Positions 26,498-34,397 of a stretch of 64,000 bases of DNA are shown here, one piece after another; position 1 is the first letter of the stretch, and each line of letters starts with the position of its first letter. The notes beneath the pieces were generated by a model that was given only the letters and a program-made list of their open reading frames with translations, ran no database searches and was not told where the DNA came from. Where the stretch lies: contig NZ_FUYM01000001.1 in NCBI RefSeq assembly GCF_900167915.1, positions 248,001-312,000 on the forward strand, in the 5' to 3' direction. Source of the DNA: Rhizorhabdus histidinilytica (lineage in GTDB: Bacteria; Pseudomonadota; Alphaproteobacteria; Sphingomonadales; Sphingomonadaceae). The position numbers and the translations under genes are program-made.

Positions 26498-27874
26498 ATG
26501 ACGGGGGCTATGGGCATGACGGATATCCGCATGGGGCGGCGGATCGCGGTGATCGGCAGCGGCATCAGCGGACTGTCGGCGGCATGGCTCCTCTCGAAGC
26601 AGCACGACGTGGTCCTCTACGAGGCGGAGAACCGGCCCGGTGGCCATACCCGCACCGTCGACGTCGATACCGGCGACGGCGCCGTGCTGGGCGTCGACAC
26701 GGGCTTCATCGTCTTCAACGACCGCACCTATCCGAACCTGATCGCGATGTTCGAGCATTTCGGCGTGCCGACCCGCGCGACCGACATGAGCTTCGCGGTG
26801 TCGCTCGACGACGGGAAGCTCGAATATGCGGCGGGTGACCGCATCTGGCAGCTCTTCGCCCAGCCCTCCAACCTCTTCTCGCGCCGTTTCTGGTCGATGC
26901 TGCGCAATCTCGTCCGCTTCTACCGCGAGGCGGCGGCGCGGATGGGCGGCTTCGGCGACATGACGCTGGGCCAGCTCCTCGAGCAGGGACAATATGGCGA
27001 CGCCTTCCGCGACGATCATCTGCTGCCGATGGCGGCCGCGATCTGGTCGGCGCCCGCGCAGCTGCTGCTCGACTATCCGGCCGAGGCGTTCGTCCGCTTC
27101 TGCAGCAACCACGGCCTGCTCGACCTCGGCCGCCGCCCGAAATGGCGCACCGTCGTCGGCGGCAGCCAGGTCTATGTCGATCGCGTCCTCGCCGATTTCG
27201 ACGGCGAGCTGCGGCTCGCCTCGCCCGTGGCGCGGATCGAGCGCAGGGGCGGCCGCGTGACGGTCACCGACCAGCGCGGCCATGCCGACCGGTTCGACGA
27301 GGTGGTGATCGCCGCGCACGGCAACCAGGCGCTCGCCATGCTCGCCGATCCCGGCCCGCAGGAAGCCGAGCTGCTCGGCGCGTTCCGCTACAGCTCCAAC
27401 CTCGTCGTGCTCCACCAGGATGCGGCGCTGATGCCGAAGCGGCGGATGCTGTGGGGCGCCTGGAATTATTTCGGACGCCGCCACGCCAACGACGCGACCG
27501 GCGACCTGTGCGTCAGCTATTGGATGAACCAGCTCCAGGGCTATCGCACCCGCGATCCGCTGATCGTCACGCTGAACCCGCACCGCGCGATCGACCGCGC
27601 GAAGGAGATCAGCCGCACCAGCTTCGACCACCCGATCTTCGATCATGCCGCGATGGATGCGCAGCGCCGCATCTGGGCGATCCAGGGGCAGCGCAACACT
27701 TTCTATTGCGGCGCCCATCTCGGTGCCGGCTTCCATGAGGACGGCCTTCAGTCGGGCCTCGCCGTGGCGGAGATGCTGGGCGCGCGGCGGCCCTGGACGG
27801 TCGAGGACCCCAATGGCCGGCTGGCGATCGATCCGGTCGCGGGCGTGGCGGCGGCACGGGAAGCGGCGGCGTGA
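26498..27874 (+). CDS. FAD-dependent amine-oxidase-fold protein of a fatty-acid-modification cluster
   Basis: A 458-residue flavoprotein. The dinucleotide-binding fold is RIAVIGSGISGLSAAWLLSK with the following ENRPGGHTRTVDV, and the C-terminal FAD site is in FYCGAHLGAGFHEDGLQSG. It belongs to the group of predicted NAD/FAD-binding proteins (COG2907) that sits beside CFA-like methyltransferases. The related pathways suggest oxidation, desaturation or hydride transfer on acyl chains. Several start codons are possible (26498, 26510, 26516, 26531); 26498 follows GGGAG. Its stop overlaps the DUF1365 start by four bases. Confidence 0.88.
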   Translation: MTGAMGMTDIRMGRRIAVIGSGISGLSAAWLLSKQHDVVLYEAENRPGGHTRTVDVDTGDGAVLGVDTGFIVFNDRTYPNLIAMFEHFGVPTRATDMSFAVSLDDGKLEYAAGDRIWQLFAQPSNLFSRRFWSMLRNLVRFYREAAARMGGFGDMTLGQLLEQGQYGDAFRDDHLLPMAAAIWSAPAQLLLDYPAEAFVRFCSNHGLLDLGRRPKWRTVVGGSQVYVDRVLADFDGELRLASPVARIERRGGRVTVTDQRGHADRFDEVVIAAHGNQALAMLADPGPQEAELLGAFRYSSNLVVLHQDAALMPKRRMLWGAWNYFGRRHANDATGDLCVSYWMNQLQGYRTRDPLIVTLNPHRAIDRAKEISRTSFDHPIFDHAAMDAQRRIWAIQGQRNTFYCGAHLGAGFHEDGLQSGLAVAEMLGARRPWTVEDPNGRLAIDPVAGVAAAREAAA

Positions 27875-28647
27875 AATCGGCGATCTACGCGGGCATCGTC
27901 TTTCATCGCCGCTTCCGCCCGCGCGCGCACAATCTGCGCTACCGCATCTTCCAGTGCCTGTTCGACATCGACGAGATTGACGCGATCTCAAGGGGTTGTC
28001 GGCTGTTCTCGCGCAACCGCTTCAACCTCTTCTCTTTCCACGATCGCGACTATGGCGACCGCTCGGGCGCGCCGCTGAGGCCCCAGGTCGAGGCGCTGAT
28101 GCGCCGGGCGGGCCAGGAACCGGATGGCGGACCGATCCGTTTGCTCACCATGCCGCGCATGTTCGGCCATGTCTTCAACCCACTGTCGGTCTGGTTCTGC
28201 CATCGCCGCGACGGGAGCCTCGCGACCATCGTCTACGAAGTGACCAACACCTTCAAGGAACGGCACAGCTACGTCATCCCGGTGGCGGAGGAGCATGGGC
28301 GCGATCCGATGATCCGCCAAGCCTGCGACAAATGCTTCTACGTGTCGCCGTTCATGGACCTCGACATGCGCTACGACTTCACCGTCGAACCGCCGATGGA
28401 GAAGACCCGCGTGGTCGTCGCTGGCGGCGATGCCGACGGGCCGCTGATCGTCGCGGCCTTCCACGGCGAGCGGCGCGAGCTCGGCGACGGCGCGCTGTTC
28501 GGCGCCTTCCTGCGCCATCCGTTGCTGACGCTGAAGGTGGTCGCGGGCATCCATGTCGAGGCGCTCTGGCTGCTGCTCAAGCGGGTCGGTGTCCGCCGCC
28601 ATGTGCCTGCGGGCGGCGACGGCGTGTCGATCGTGGCGGCGGCGTGA
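27871..28647 (+). CDS. DUF1365 family protein
   Basis: The 258-residue product opens with the conserved SAIYAGIVFHRRFRPRAHNL, then RIFQCLFDIDE, FGHVFNPLSVWFCHRR and VTNTFKERHSY, typical of DUF1365. No membrane helix is obvious and the biochemical role is unknown. It is translationally coupled to the flavoprotein upstream (ATGA overlap) and to the Gre-like factor downstream (GTGA overlap), so the three are made together. Confidence 0.9.
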   Translation: MKSAIYAGIVFHRRFRPRAHNLRYRIFQCLFDIDEIDAISRGCRLFSRNRFNLFSFHDRDYGDRSGAPLRPQVEALMRRAGQEPDGGPIRLLTMPRMFGHVFNPLSVWFCHRRDGSLATIVYEVTNTFKERHSYVIPVAEEHGRDPMIRQACDKCFYVSPFMDLDMRYDFTVEPPMEKTRVVVAGGDADGPLIVAAFHGERRELGDGALFGAFLRHPLLTLKVVAGIHVEALWLLLKRVGVRRHVPAGGDGVSIVAAA

Positions 28648-29117
28648 GCGTCGCCTTCCGCCGGGAAAGCGACGACGAGCATCTCGAACCCAAGTTCGAG
28701 CTGCCCATCCCGCCTGGCCCCAACCTTGTCACCGAACGCGGCGCGGCGCTGATCGCGGCGAGGGTCGCCGAGCTCGAAGCCGCGATCGAGGCGGCCGTCA
28801 CGGCGAAGGCGACCGAGGAGCAGCTCAAGTCGCTCAAGCGCGACCTGCGCTACTGGACGACCCGCCACGCGACGATGGAGATCCAGCCCCCGGCGGACGG
28901 CGACGAGGCCGCCTTCGGCACCCGCGTCCGCTACCGCCTCAATGGGCAGGAGAAGGCGGTCGCGATCGTCGGCGACGACGAGGCCGACCCGGCGGCCGGC
29001 CTCATCTCCTTCTCCTCGCCGCTCGCCCGCGCCCTGATCGGCGCGGGGGAGGGGGATTTCGCCGATTTCGCCGGCAAGGCGGACGCGATCGAGGTGCTCG
29101 AGGTGCGGCCGGTCTGA
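28644..29117 (+). CDS. GreA/GreB-family RNA polymerase-binding protein with shortened coiled coil
   Basis: The product has 157 residues, using a GTG start that overlaps the DUF1365 stop. An N-terminal polar extension (~28 residues) precedes the Gre coiled coil starting at NLVTERG and the C-terminal FKBP-like domain with SFSSPLARALIGAGEGD, the hallmark of Gre factors. Between LVT and the ME(I) that closes the coil there are only ~53 residues. By my recollection of E. coli GreB the same stretch is ~70, and the missing part covers the acidic tip that holds the catalytic Asp/Glu pair. It should bind the polymerase secondary channel but probably cannot stimulate transcript cleavage in the usual way. 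Rnk-like action is one alternative. Confidence 0.8.
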   Translation: MSVAFRRESDDEHLEPKFELPIPPGPNLVTERGAALIAARVAELEAAIEAAVTAKATEEQLKSLKRDLRYWTTRHATMEIQPPADGDEAAFGTRVRYRLNGQEKAVAIVGDDEADPAAGLISFSSPLARALIGAGEGDFADFAGKADAIEVLEVRPV

Positions 29118-29135
29118 TCCCCCGCCAGCTGCGCC

Positions 29136-30968
29136 TTACGCATCGGTGAGGAGCGGCGCCTCGTCGACGATATTGCCCGATTGCCGATCGAACAGCCGGC
29201 GATACTGGCCGTTGGGATCGGCGAGCAGGCTGTCATGGTCGCCGTCCTCGATGATCCGGCCCTGGTCGAACACCAGGATGCGGTCGAGCGTCCGGACCGT
29301 CGACAGCCGGTGGGCGATCACGATCGCGGTGCGGTCCTTCATCAGCCGGTCCATTGCCTGCTGGATCAGCGCCTCGCTCTCCGAATCGAGGCTCGATGTC
29401 GCCTCGTCGAGGATCAGGATCGGTGCGTCGGCGAGGAAGGCGCGCGCGAGCGCCACGCGCTGGCGTTCGCCGCCCGACAGCTTGACGCCGCGTTCGCCGA
29501 CCAGCGTCGCATAGCCGCGCGGCAGCTTCATGATGAAGTCGTGCGCATTGGCCAGTTTCGCCGCCGCCTCGATCTCCTCCTGCCGCGCGCCGGGGCGTGC
29601 ATAGGCGATGTTGTCGGCCAGGCTGCGGTGGAACAGGATAGGTTCCTGCTGCACGATCGCGATCTGCCTGCGCAGCGACTGCTGCGTGGCGTGCGCCACA
29701 TCCTGTCCATCGATCGTCACCCGGCCCCCGGTCACGTCGTAGAGCCGCTGGACGAGCTTGACGAAGGTCGTCTTGCCCGATCCCGAATGGCCGACCAGCC
29801 CGATCCGCTCGCCGCCCCGGACGGTGACGTCGAGATGCTCGTAGAGCGGCGTCTCGTGCCCGCCATAGCGGAAGGTGACGTCCTCGAAGCGCACCTCGCC
29901 GGACGTGATCCGGATCGGCGCCGCATCGCCGCGATCGTCGATGCCGAGCGGCTGGTCGTGCAGGTCGACCAGTTCCTCCATCTCGTTCACCGAACGTTGC
30001 AGGTGATGGATGTGGAAGCCGATGTCGAACAGATAGCCGTGGACGACGAAATAGCTGGCCAGCACATAGGTGACGTCGCCCGGCGTGGCATCGCCGCGCC
30101 ACCAGAGCCACAGCCCGACGCCGGTGATCGCGCTGCGTATGCCCCAGAGGACCAGGATCTGCGCGCTGCCCGACCAGGTGTAGCGCATCCAGGTGCGCCG
30201 CGTGCGCTTCGCCCATTTGCCGAGCAGCCGGCCGACGCGCTCCTCCTCGCGATCCTCGGCGCCGAACGCCTTGACCACGGCGTTGGAGCCGATCGCGTCG
30301 GAAAGCAGGCCGCCCAGCCTGGTGTCCCAGGCGTTGGACAGCGTCGCGGCGGGCGACGCCCAGCGCGCCGCGAGCACCACCGTCATCGCGACATAGGCCG
30401 CCGCGCCGATTCCCATCACCAGCCCGAGCACCGGCCAGCGCCAGCCAAGCAGCAGCATGGTGCCGACCAGCACGACGGTCGACGGCAGCAATTGCAGCAG
30501 CAGCACGTCATTGAGCGTGTCGAACGCCCACATGCCGCGTGTGATCTTACGGACCGTCGAGCCGGCGAAGCTGTTGGCGTGCCAGTCGGTCGAGAATCGC
30601 TGGACGCGGTGGAAGGCGTCGCGGGTCACGTCGCCCATCATCCGCAGGGTGAAGGGTACGATGCCCGCCCAGGCGATGTGGCGGAGCACCACCATCGCCA
30701 GGCCGAGCGCCGCCATCGCCCCGAACAGCGCCAGCGCGGCGTCGCGCCGGTTGGCGGCGAGCGCGTCGATCAGGCGGCCGGCGAACAGCGGTACGAAAAT
30801 CTCGGTGACCGTCGCGGCGGTGATGAACAGCGCGACGAACGCGGCGCGGCCACGCAGCCTGCTCCAATGCCGGAAGGTGAAGGTGAGGACGCGACGGATC
30901 GAATCCGTGCGGCCCTTGTCCTGTGTCGATGTCATGTCGTGAACCGGCGCCGGGGGCGCCGTCTCCAA
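29136..30968 (-). CDS. ABC transporter, fused permease and ATPase (ABCB/MsbA type)
   Basis: The protein has 610 residues. The N-terminal ~330 residues hold six membrane helices (first about 38-60), and the C-terminal ~240 the ATPase: Walker A GHSGSGKTTFVK, Q-loop, signature VKLSGGERQRVALARAF, Walker B ILILDEATSSLDSE and the H-loop VIAHRLSTV. A homodimeric exporter is expected; the substrate (lipid, drug or peptide) is unknown. The ATG at 30935 is an alternative start; neither has a clear ribosome binding site. It converges on the Gre-like gene, 18 bases away. Confidence 0.9.
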   Translation of the reverse strand: METAPPAPVHDMTSTQDKGRTDSIRRVLTFTFRHWSRLRGRAAFVALFITAATVTEIFVPLFAGRLIDALAANRRDAALALFGAMAALGLAMVVLRHIAWAGIVPFTLRMMGDVTRDAFHRVQRFSTDWHANSFAGSTVRKITRGMWAFDTLNDVLLLQLLPSTVVLVGTMLLLGWRWPVLGLVMGIGAAAYVAMTVVLAARWASPAATLSNAWDTRLGGLLSDAIGSNAVVKAFGAEDREEERVGRLLGKWAKRTRRTWMRYTWSGSAQILVLWGIRSAITGVGLWLWWRGDATPGDVTYVLASYFVVHGYLFDIGFHIHHLQRSVNEMEELVDLHDQPLGIDDRGDAAPIRITSGEVRFEDVTFRYGGHETPLYEHLDVTVRGGERIGLVGHSGSGKTTFVKLVQRLYDVTGGRVTIDGQDVAHATQQSLRRQIAIVQQEPILFHRSLADNIAYARPGARQEEIEAAAKLANAHDFIMKLPRGYATLVGERGVKLSGGERQRVALARAFLADAPILILDEATSSLDSESEALIQQAMDRLMKDRTAIVIAHRLSTVRTLDRILVFDQGRIIEDGDHDSLLADPNGQYRRLFDRQSGNIVDEAPLLTDA

Positions 30969-31094
30969 TACAAGGAATGTCAGGGGTGATCCGGGCGAAG
31001 ACGCCGGATCAGGGAGGCTTCAGGACCTAGTGGCGAAAACGCCCGATGGCCTGGGACCCGCCGAGAGGGCGTATTGCGGTCGAAAACAACATCT

Positions 31095-31193
31095 GCGCCC
31101 TCCTTTCCTCGAAACTGGGACGGTGCATGGAGGTACCGATCTCCCGTCCGGCTGGCAACCCCCTGCGCTTTCGAACGGCCCGGGAGAGGGCGC
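31095..31193 (+). promoter_or_regulatory. possible structured 5' leader of the redoxin gene
   Basis: A closing stem GCGCCCTC (31095-31102) with GAGGGCGC (31186-31193) encloses a second stem GGACGG (31118-31123)/CCGTCC (31144-31149), capped by GAG/CTC. The strand GGCTGGCAACC (31150-31160) follows. The element ends about 58 bases before the redoxin start. GGCAACC also occurs in the core of SAM-clan riboswitches, but the conserved GGUGC element is missing, so I do not call it one. Stems were read by eye; no folding or covariance was computed. Confidence 0.35.
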
Positions 31194-31251
31194 GCTTGCA
31201 ATGTCCGGCGTTCCGGCAGCAGGCTGGGGGACGCCGATCAGGAGTTTCCCC

Positions 31252-31782
31252 ATGGACCTTCGCCCCGCGCCCGCCTTGATCACCAGCGACTGGCTCAACA
31301 GCCCGGTGCCGCTCGACATCCCGGACTTCCGCGGCCGCGTCCTCGTCATCGAGGCGTTCCAGATGCTCTGTCCGGGCTGCGTCGAGCATGGCCTGCCGCA
31401 GATACAGCGCGTCGCGCGCACCTTCCCGGCCGACCAGCTCGCGGTCATCGGCCTCCACACGGTGTTCGAGCATCACGCCGCCCAGGGCACGCGTGAGGCG
31501 CTGGCCGCCTTCGCGCATGAATATCGGCTGGGCTTCCCGATCGGCATCGATCGCCAGGGCGGCGCGCTGCCGGCGACGATGACGGCCTATGCTATGCAGG
31601 GAACGCCGACCCTGATCGTCGTCGACCGCAACGGCTTCCGCCGTTTCCAGCGCTTCGGCCATATCGACGACCTCGCGCTCGGCAGTATCCTCGGCACCCT
31701 GCTGGCGGAGCCGGCGGCGGCGGCGAGCGCCGCGGCCACGGCCGCGGGTTGCGATTCTACGGGCTGCGCGATTCCGTCTTAG
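31252..31782 (+). CDS. thioredoxin-fold redoxin (TlpA/peroxiredoxin-like)
   Basis: The protein has 176 residues. The start at 31252 follows AGGAG at good spacing; an upstream in-frame ATG (31201) is less likely. The thioredoxin fold is seen in RVLVIEAFQMLCPGCVEHGL (CPGC active-site pair), the strand AVIGLHTVFEHH, cis-Pro in QGTPTLIVVDRNG, and a C-terminal Ala-rich tail with two further Cys (GCDSTGCAIPS). No signal peptide is visible, so it is probably cytoplasmic. Predicted role: thiol-disulfide exchange or peroxide reduction; partner unknown. Confidence 0.83.
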   Translation: MDLRPAPALITSDWLNSPVPLDIPDFRGRVLVIEAFQMLCPGCVEHGLPQIQRVARTFPADQLAVIGLHTVFEHHAAQGTREALAAFAHEYRLGFPIGIDRQGGALPATMTAYAMQGTPTLIVVDRNGFRRFQRFGHIDDLALGSILGTLLAEPAAAASAAATAAGCDSTGCAIPS

Positions 31783-31803
31783 GGCAGCGACTTTTTATCC
31801 AAC

Positions 31804-32070
31804 CCGCACATCTTGAGGAGGGACTGAACGAAGGTGAAGGCCCGTTTCGAAGGACCTTCGAGACGCCATTTCGCCTGCGCTCAATGGCTCCTGAGAGTCC
31901 GACGCAAAAGTCCCCGCTCGCCCTGAGGAAGCATTGAGCGTAGTCGAAATGCTGTCTCGAAGGGGCGTTCGAGGCTGGAAATATCCTTCGATATGGGCCT
32001 TCGCCAAAGCTCAGTCCCTCCTCAGGATGAGCGGTAAGGCACTTTCCGGTCAGACTCTCAGGATGTGCGG
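31804..32070. repeat. composite palindromic repeat interrupted by a second copy
   Basis: Left end CCGCACATCTTGAG (31804-31817) pairs with CTCAGGATGTGCGG (32057-32070). The left part matches copy B (AGGGACTGAAC, CCTTCGAGACGCCATTTCGCC, CTCAATGGCTC). It is interrupted near 31885: inverted arms CTGAGAGTC (31891-31899) and GACTCTCAG (32053-32061) flank a separate full copy at 31914-32034. This 322-base spacer between the convergent redoxin and DUF899 genes contains nothing else I can support. Confidence 0.75.
31914..32034. repeat. dispersed palindromic repeat, copy C, nested (121 bp)
   Basis: Ends CCGCTCGCCCTGAG (31914-31927) and CTCAGGATGAGCGG (32021-32034). Read in reverse complement it is nearly identical to copy A along its whole length, including the GGCGAAGGCCCATATCGAAG block. 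It lies inside the composite repeat 31804-32070. Confidence 0.85.
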
Positions 32071-32104
32071 AAGTAGGTAAACGCTCGATGCTCGAGCGGT
32101 TCGC

Positions 32105-32803
32105 TCAATATTGGTCGTGCAGGCGCACCCAGCTCATCGTGCCGCCGGTCTCGTTGCGCCCCTTGGGCGTCAGGTCGAGCCAGTTGAACGCCCCCATCAG
32201 CAGCTCGGTGCCGCGATGATAGGTCGAGTAGCTGTGGAAGACGTCGCCCGCTGCGTCCTTCACGAACACGCTCAGCCCGAACATGTCGGGGCTGCGCTGG
32301 ATGTGCATATGGCCGTAATTGTAGAGCGCCCGCCCGGCCTCGCGGTCCTCGGCCGTGAACGACACGCCGAAATCATAGGCGAAGCGGCCGTCCTCCCCCG
32401 ACGACACCCATGGGAAGGTCCAGCCCAGCCGCTTCTTCGCCGCCTCGATCTGGGCGACCGGTGCGCGCGACACGGCGGCGAAGGCGAGGTCGGCCTGCTC
32501 GAAATGCTGCCGCGCCGCATCGGCATGGTCCATCGTGAACGAGCATCCCGGGCAGATATGGTCCGAACCGGGCGTCAGCATGAAATGATAGACGGCGAGC
32601 TGGCTGCGATCGCCGAACAGGTCGCCCAGCGTGCAGGAGCCCTGCGGCCCTTCGAAGACGTAGGGCTGGTCGATCCGCACCCAGGGCAGCGCCCGCCGTT
32701 CGGCGCGCAGCGCGTCGAGCGCATGGGTGATCTCGCGCTCCTTGTCGAAGAGGGCCTTGCGGGCGGTCAGCCATTCTTCCCGCGAAACGATGGCATGGAA
32801 CAT
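32105..32803 (-). CDS. DUF899 family thioredoxin-like protein
   Basis: The product has 232 residues from the ATG at 32803, which follows AAAGGAGA. Family landmarks: VSREEWLTARKALFDKEREI at the N-terminus, LPWVRIDQPYVFEGPQG, YHFMLTPGSDHICPGCSF (CPGC motif) and SYSTYHRGTELLMGAFNWLD near the end. The family has a thioredoxin-like fold of unknown substrate. The N-terminal part of the longer open frame belongs to other reading frames. A small membrane protein gene lies 23 bases upstream on the same strand. Confidence 0.87.
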   Translation of the reverse strand: MFHAIVSREEWLTARKALFDKEREITHALDALRAERRALPWVRIDQPYVFEGPQGSCTLGDLFGDRSQLAVYHFMLTPGSDHICPGCSFTMDHADAARQHFEQADLAFAAVSRAPVAQIEAAKKRLGWTFPWVSSGEDGRFAYDFGVSFTAEDREAGRALYNYGHMHIQRSPDMFGLSVFVKDAAGDVFHSYSTYHRGTELLMGAFNWLDLTPKGRNETGGTMSWVRLHDQY

Positions 32804-32826
32804 GGTCGGTCTCCTTTCGTGATCGG

Positions 32827-33054
32827 TCAGTCGCGCGCCGGGCTCAGCCAGGGCGCGAGGTGGAACAGGCTCATCAGCAGGTACATCGCCGTCATCCCGT
32901 CGATCGGCAGGACGGTGGCGCCGGCCGCGCAGAGGGCGAGCGGCGGCGCATCGACGAAGGAGACCAGCGCCATCAGCGCGAAGGTCGGCGCCGCCGCCAG
33001 TCGGAGCGGGCGCGCCACGGTGAAGCTGGTCCTTGCGGTTGCGGCCATCGTCAT
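32827..33054 (-). CDS. small membrane protein (75 aa) in operon with DUF899
   Basis: Two hydrophobic segments (about residues 20-45 and 50-70) separated by a Pro-Ile-Asp turn, short polar ends. A second ATG at 33048 is better spaced from a GGAG and may be the true start. No family recognised. Proximity to the DUF899 gene (23 bases) and its divergence from the regulator at 33134 suggest a regulated two-gene unit. Confidence 0.6.
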   Translation of the reverse strand: MTMAATARTSFTVARPLRLAAAPTFALMALVSFVDAPPLALCAAGATVLPIDGMTAMYLLMSLFHLAPWLSPARD

Positions 33055-33133
33055 GCTCCGTTTCCATCGTCATGCCGGCGAGGATAGGAGTGGGGGTGGC
33101 AGGGGCGGGAGTTACAACTGTGACGGGATTGCC

Positions 33134-34354
33134 ATGGACTCGCTGGTGACCGCCGCCGCCCGATCGCTCGCGATGGGCGATCCGCTCGGCGCGCTGAACC
33201 GCGTCGCGCTGCGCGAGGACCCGGCGGCGCTGGCGCTGCGCGGCATCGCGATGGCCCAGCTTGGCGACCTTCCTCGTGCACGAGAGCTGCTGCGGCGCGG
33301 GGCGCGGGCGTTCGGCGCGCGCGAGCCGGTCGCCCGCGCACGCTGTCTCGTCGCCCAGGCGGAGATCGCGCTGGTATCGCGCGACCTGGCCGAGCCGATG
33401 CGCACGCTCGGCACGGCGCGCGCGGTGCTGGCGGAGCATGGCGACCGCGCCAATGCGGCCCATGCCGGCTATCTGGAGGCGCGCTGCCTGCTGCTGATCG
33501 GCCGCCTCGACGAAGCGGGACGGGTGCTCGACTCGATCGATGCCGACGCGCTCCCGCCGGTCTCTCGGCCGGGGCCCTGGCTAGTAGCCGCCGGAATTGC
33601 CATGCGGCGGATCGAAGCGGGGCCGGCGCGCGCCGCGCTCGACCGGGCGGTCCAGGCAGCCCGCCGGATAGCCGTCCCGGCGCTCGTCGCCGAGGTCGAG
33701 CGCGCCGTCCAGGCCTTCGAAGCGCCGGCCGCCCGACTCCATGTGCGGGGCGAAGAGCGCCTGCTCCTGCTCGGCGATGTCGAGGCGGTGCTGGCCTCGG
33801 GCATGTTGGTCGTCAATGCCTGTCGCAACCTCGTCCGCGCCGGAGACAAGGTGGTTCCGTTGGGCAGCCGCCCGGTCCTGTTCGCACTGGTCCGCGCGCT
33901 GGCGCAGGCCTGGCCGGGCGACGTCTCGCGCGAGGAACTGCTTGCCCAGGCATTCCGCGCGCGGGAGGCCGATGAATCGCATCGCGGGCGGCTGCGGGTC
34001 GAGATCGGCCGGCTGCGCGCCGAGCTGGGGCCGCTGGCCGAGCTTCACGCTACGGAACGCGGCTTCCTGCTCCAGCCGCGCGGCGGTGCGACGGTCGGGC
34101 TGCTCCTGCCACCCCACGAGGAGGAGCATGCCGCGCTGCTGGCGCTGCTCGCCGATGGCGAGGCCTGGTCCAGCTCGGCGCTCGCGCTCGCGCTCGGGGT
34201 CAGCGCGCGCACCGTCCAGCGCGCGCTGGAGGCGCTGGCGGCGGCCGGCAAGGCCGACTGCTTCGGCCGCGGTCGCGCCTGTCGCTGGACGGCGCGGCAG
34301 GTGCCGGGTTTCCCGACAAGCTTGTTACTCCCGGCCGCGCTGCCGGTGGGCTAG
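33134..34354 (+). CDS. winged-helix transcriptional regulator with N-terminal helical repeat region
   Basis: A 406-residue protein. Residues ~1-205 are Ala/Arg/Leu-rich helices with a TPR-like periodicity (LALRGIAMAQLGDLPRAREL). Residues ~215-320 resemble an OmpR-type winged helix: a strand lead-in, PVLFALVRALAQAWPGDVSR (helix and turn), then LRVEIGRLRAELG and a HATERGFLL wing. A second short HTH (ALALGVSARTVQRALEALAAAG) lies near residue 365. The open frame starts far upstream, but ATG 33134 is the first with a good context (GGGA). It diverges from DUF899 and precedes the beta-propeller gene. Confidence 0.75.
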   Translation: MDSLVTAAARSLAMGDPLGALNRVALREDPAALALRGIAMAQLGDLPRARELLRRGARAFGAREPVARARCLVAQAEIALVSRDLAEPMRTLGTARAVLAEHGDRANAAHAGYLEARCLLLIGRLDEAGRVLDSIDADALPPVSRPGPWLVAAGIAMRRIEAGPARAALDRAVQAARRIAVPALVAEVERAVQAFEAPAARLHVRGEERLLLLGDVEAVLASGMLVVNACRNLVRAGDKVVPLGSRPVLFALVRALAQAWPGDVSREELLAQAFRAREADESHRGRLRVEIGRLRAELGPLAELHATERGFLLQPRGGATVGLLLPPHEEEHAALLALLADGEAWSSSALALALGVSARTVQRALEALAAAGKADCFGRGRACRWTARQVPGFPTSLLLPAALPVG

Positions 34355-34397
34355 AGGCGAAGGCGCACCTGCGAACCCCTTCGAAAGGACGATGGTC

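Noticed and set aside
31095-31193. SAM-clan riboswitch call
   Set aside because: GGCAACC and a closing stem are present, but the GGUGC element and other conserved positions are not; kept only as an unnamed candidate leader.
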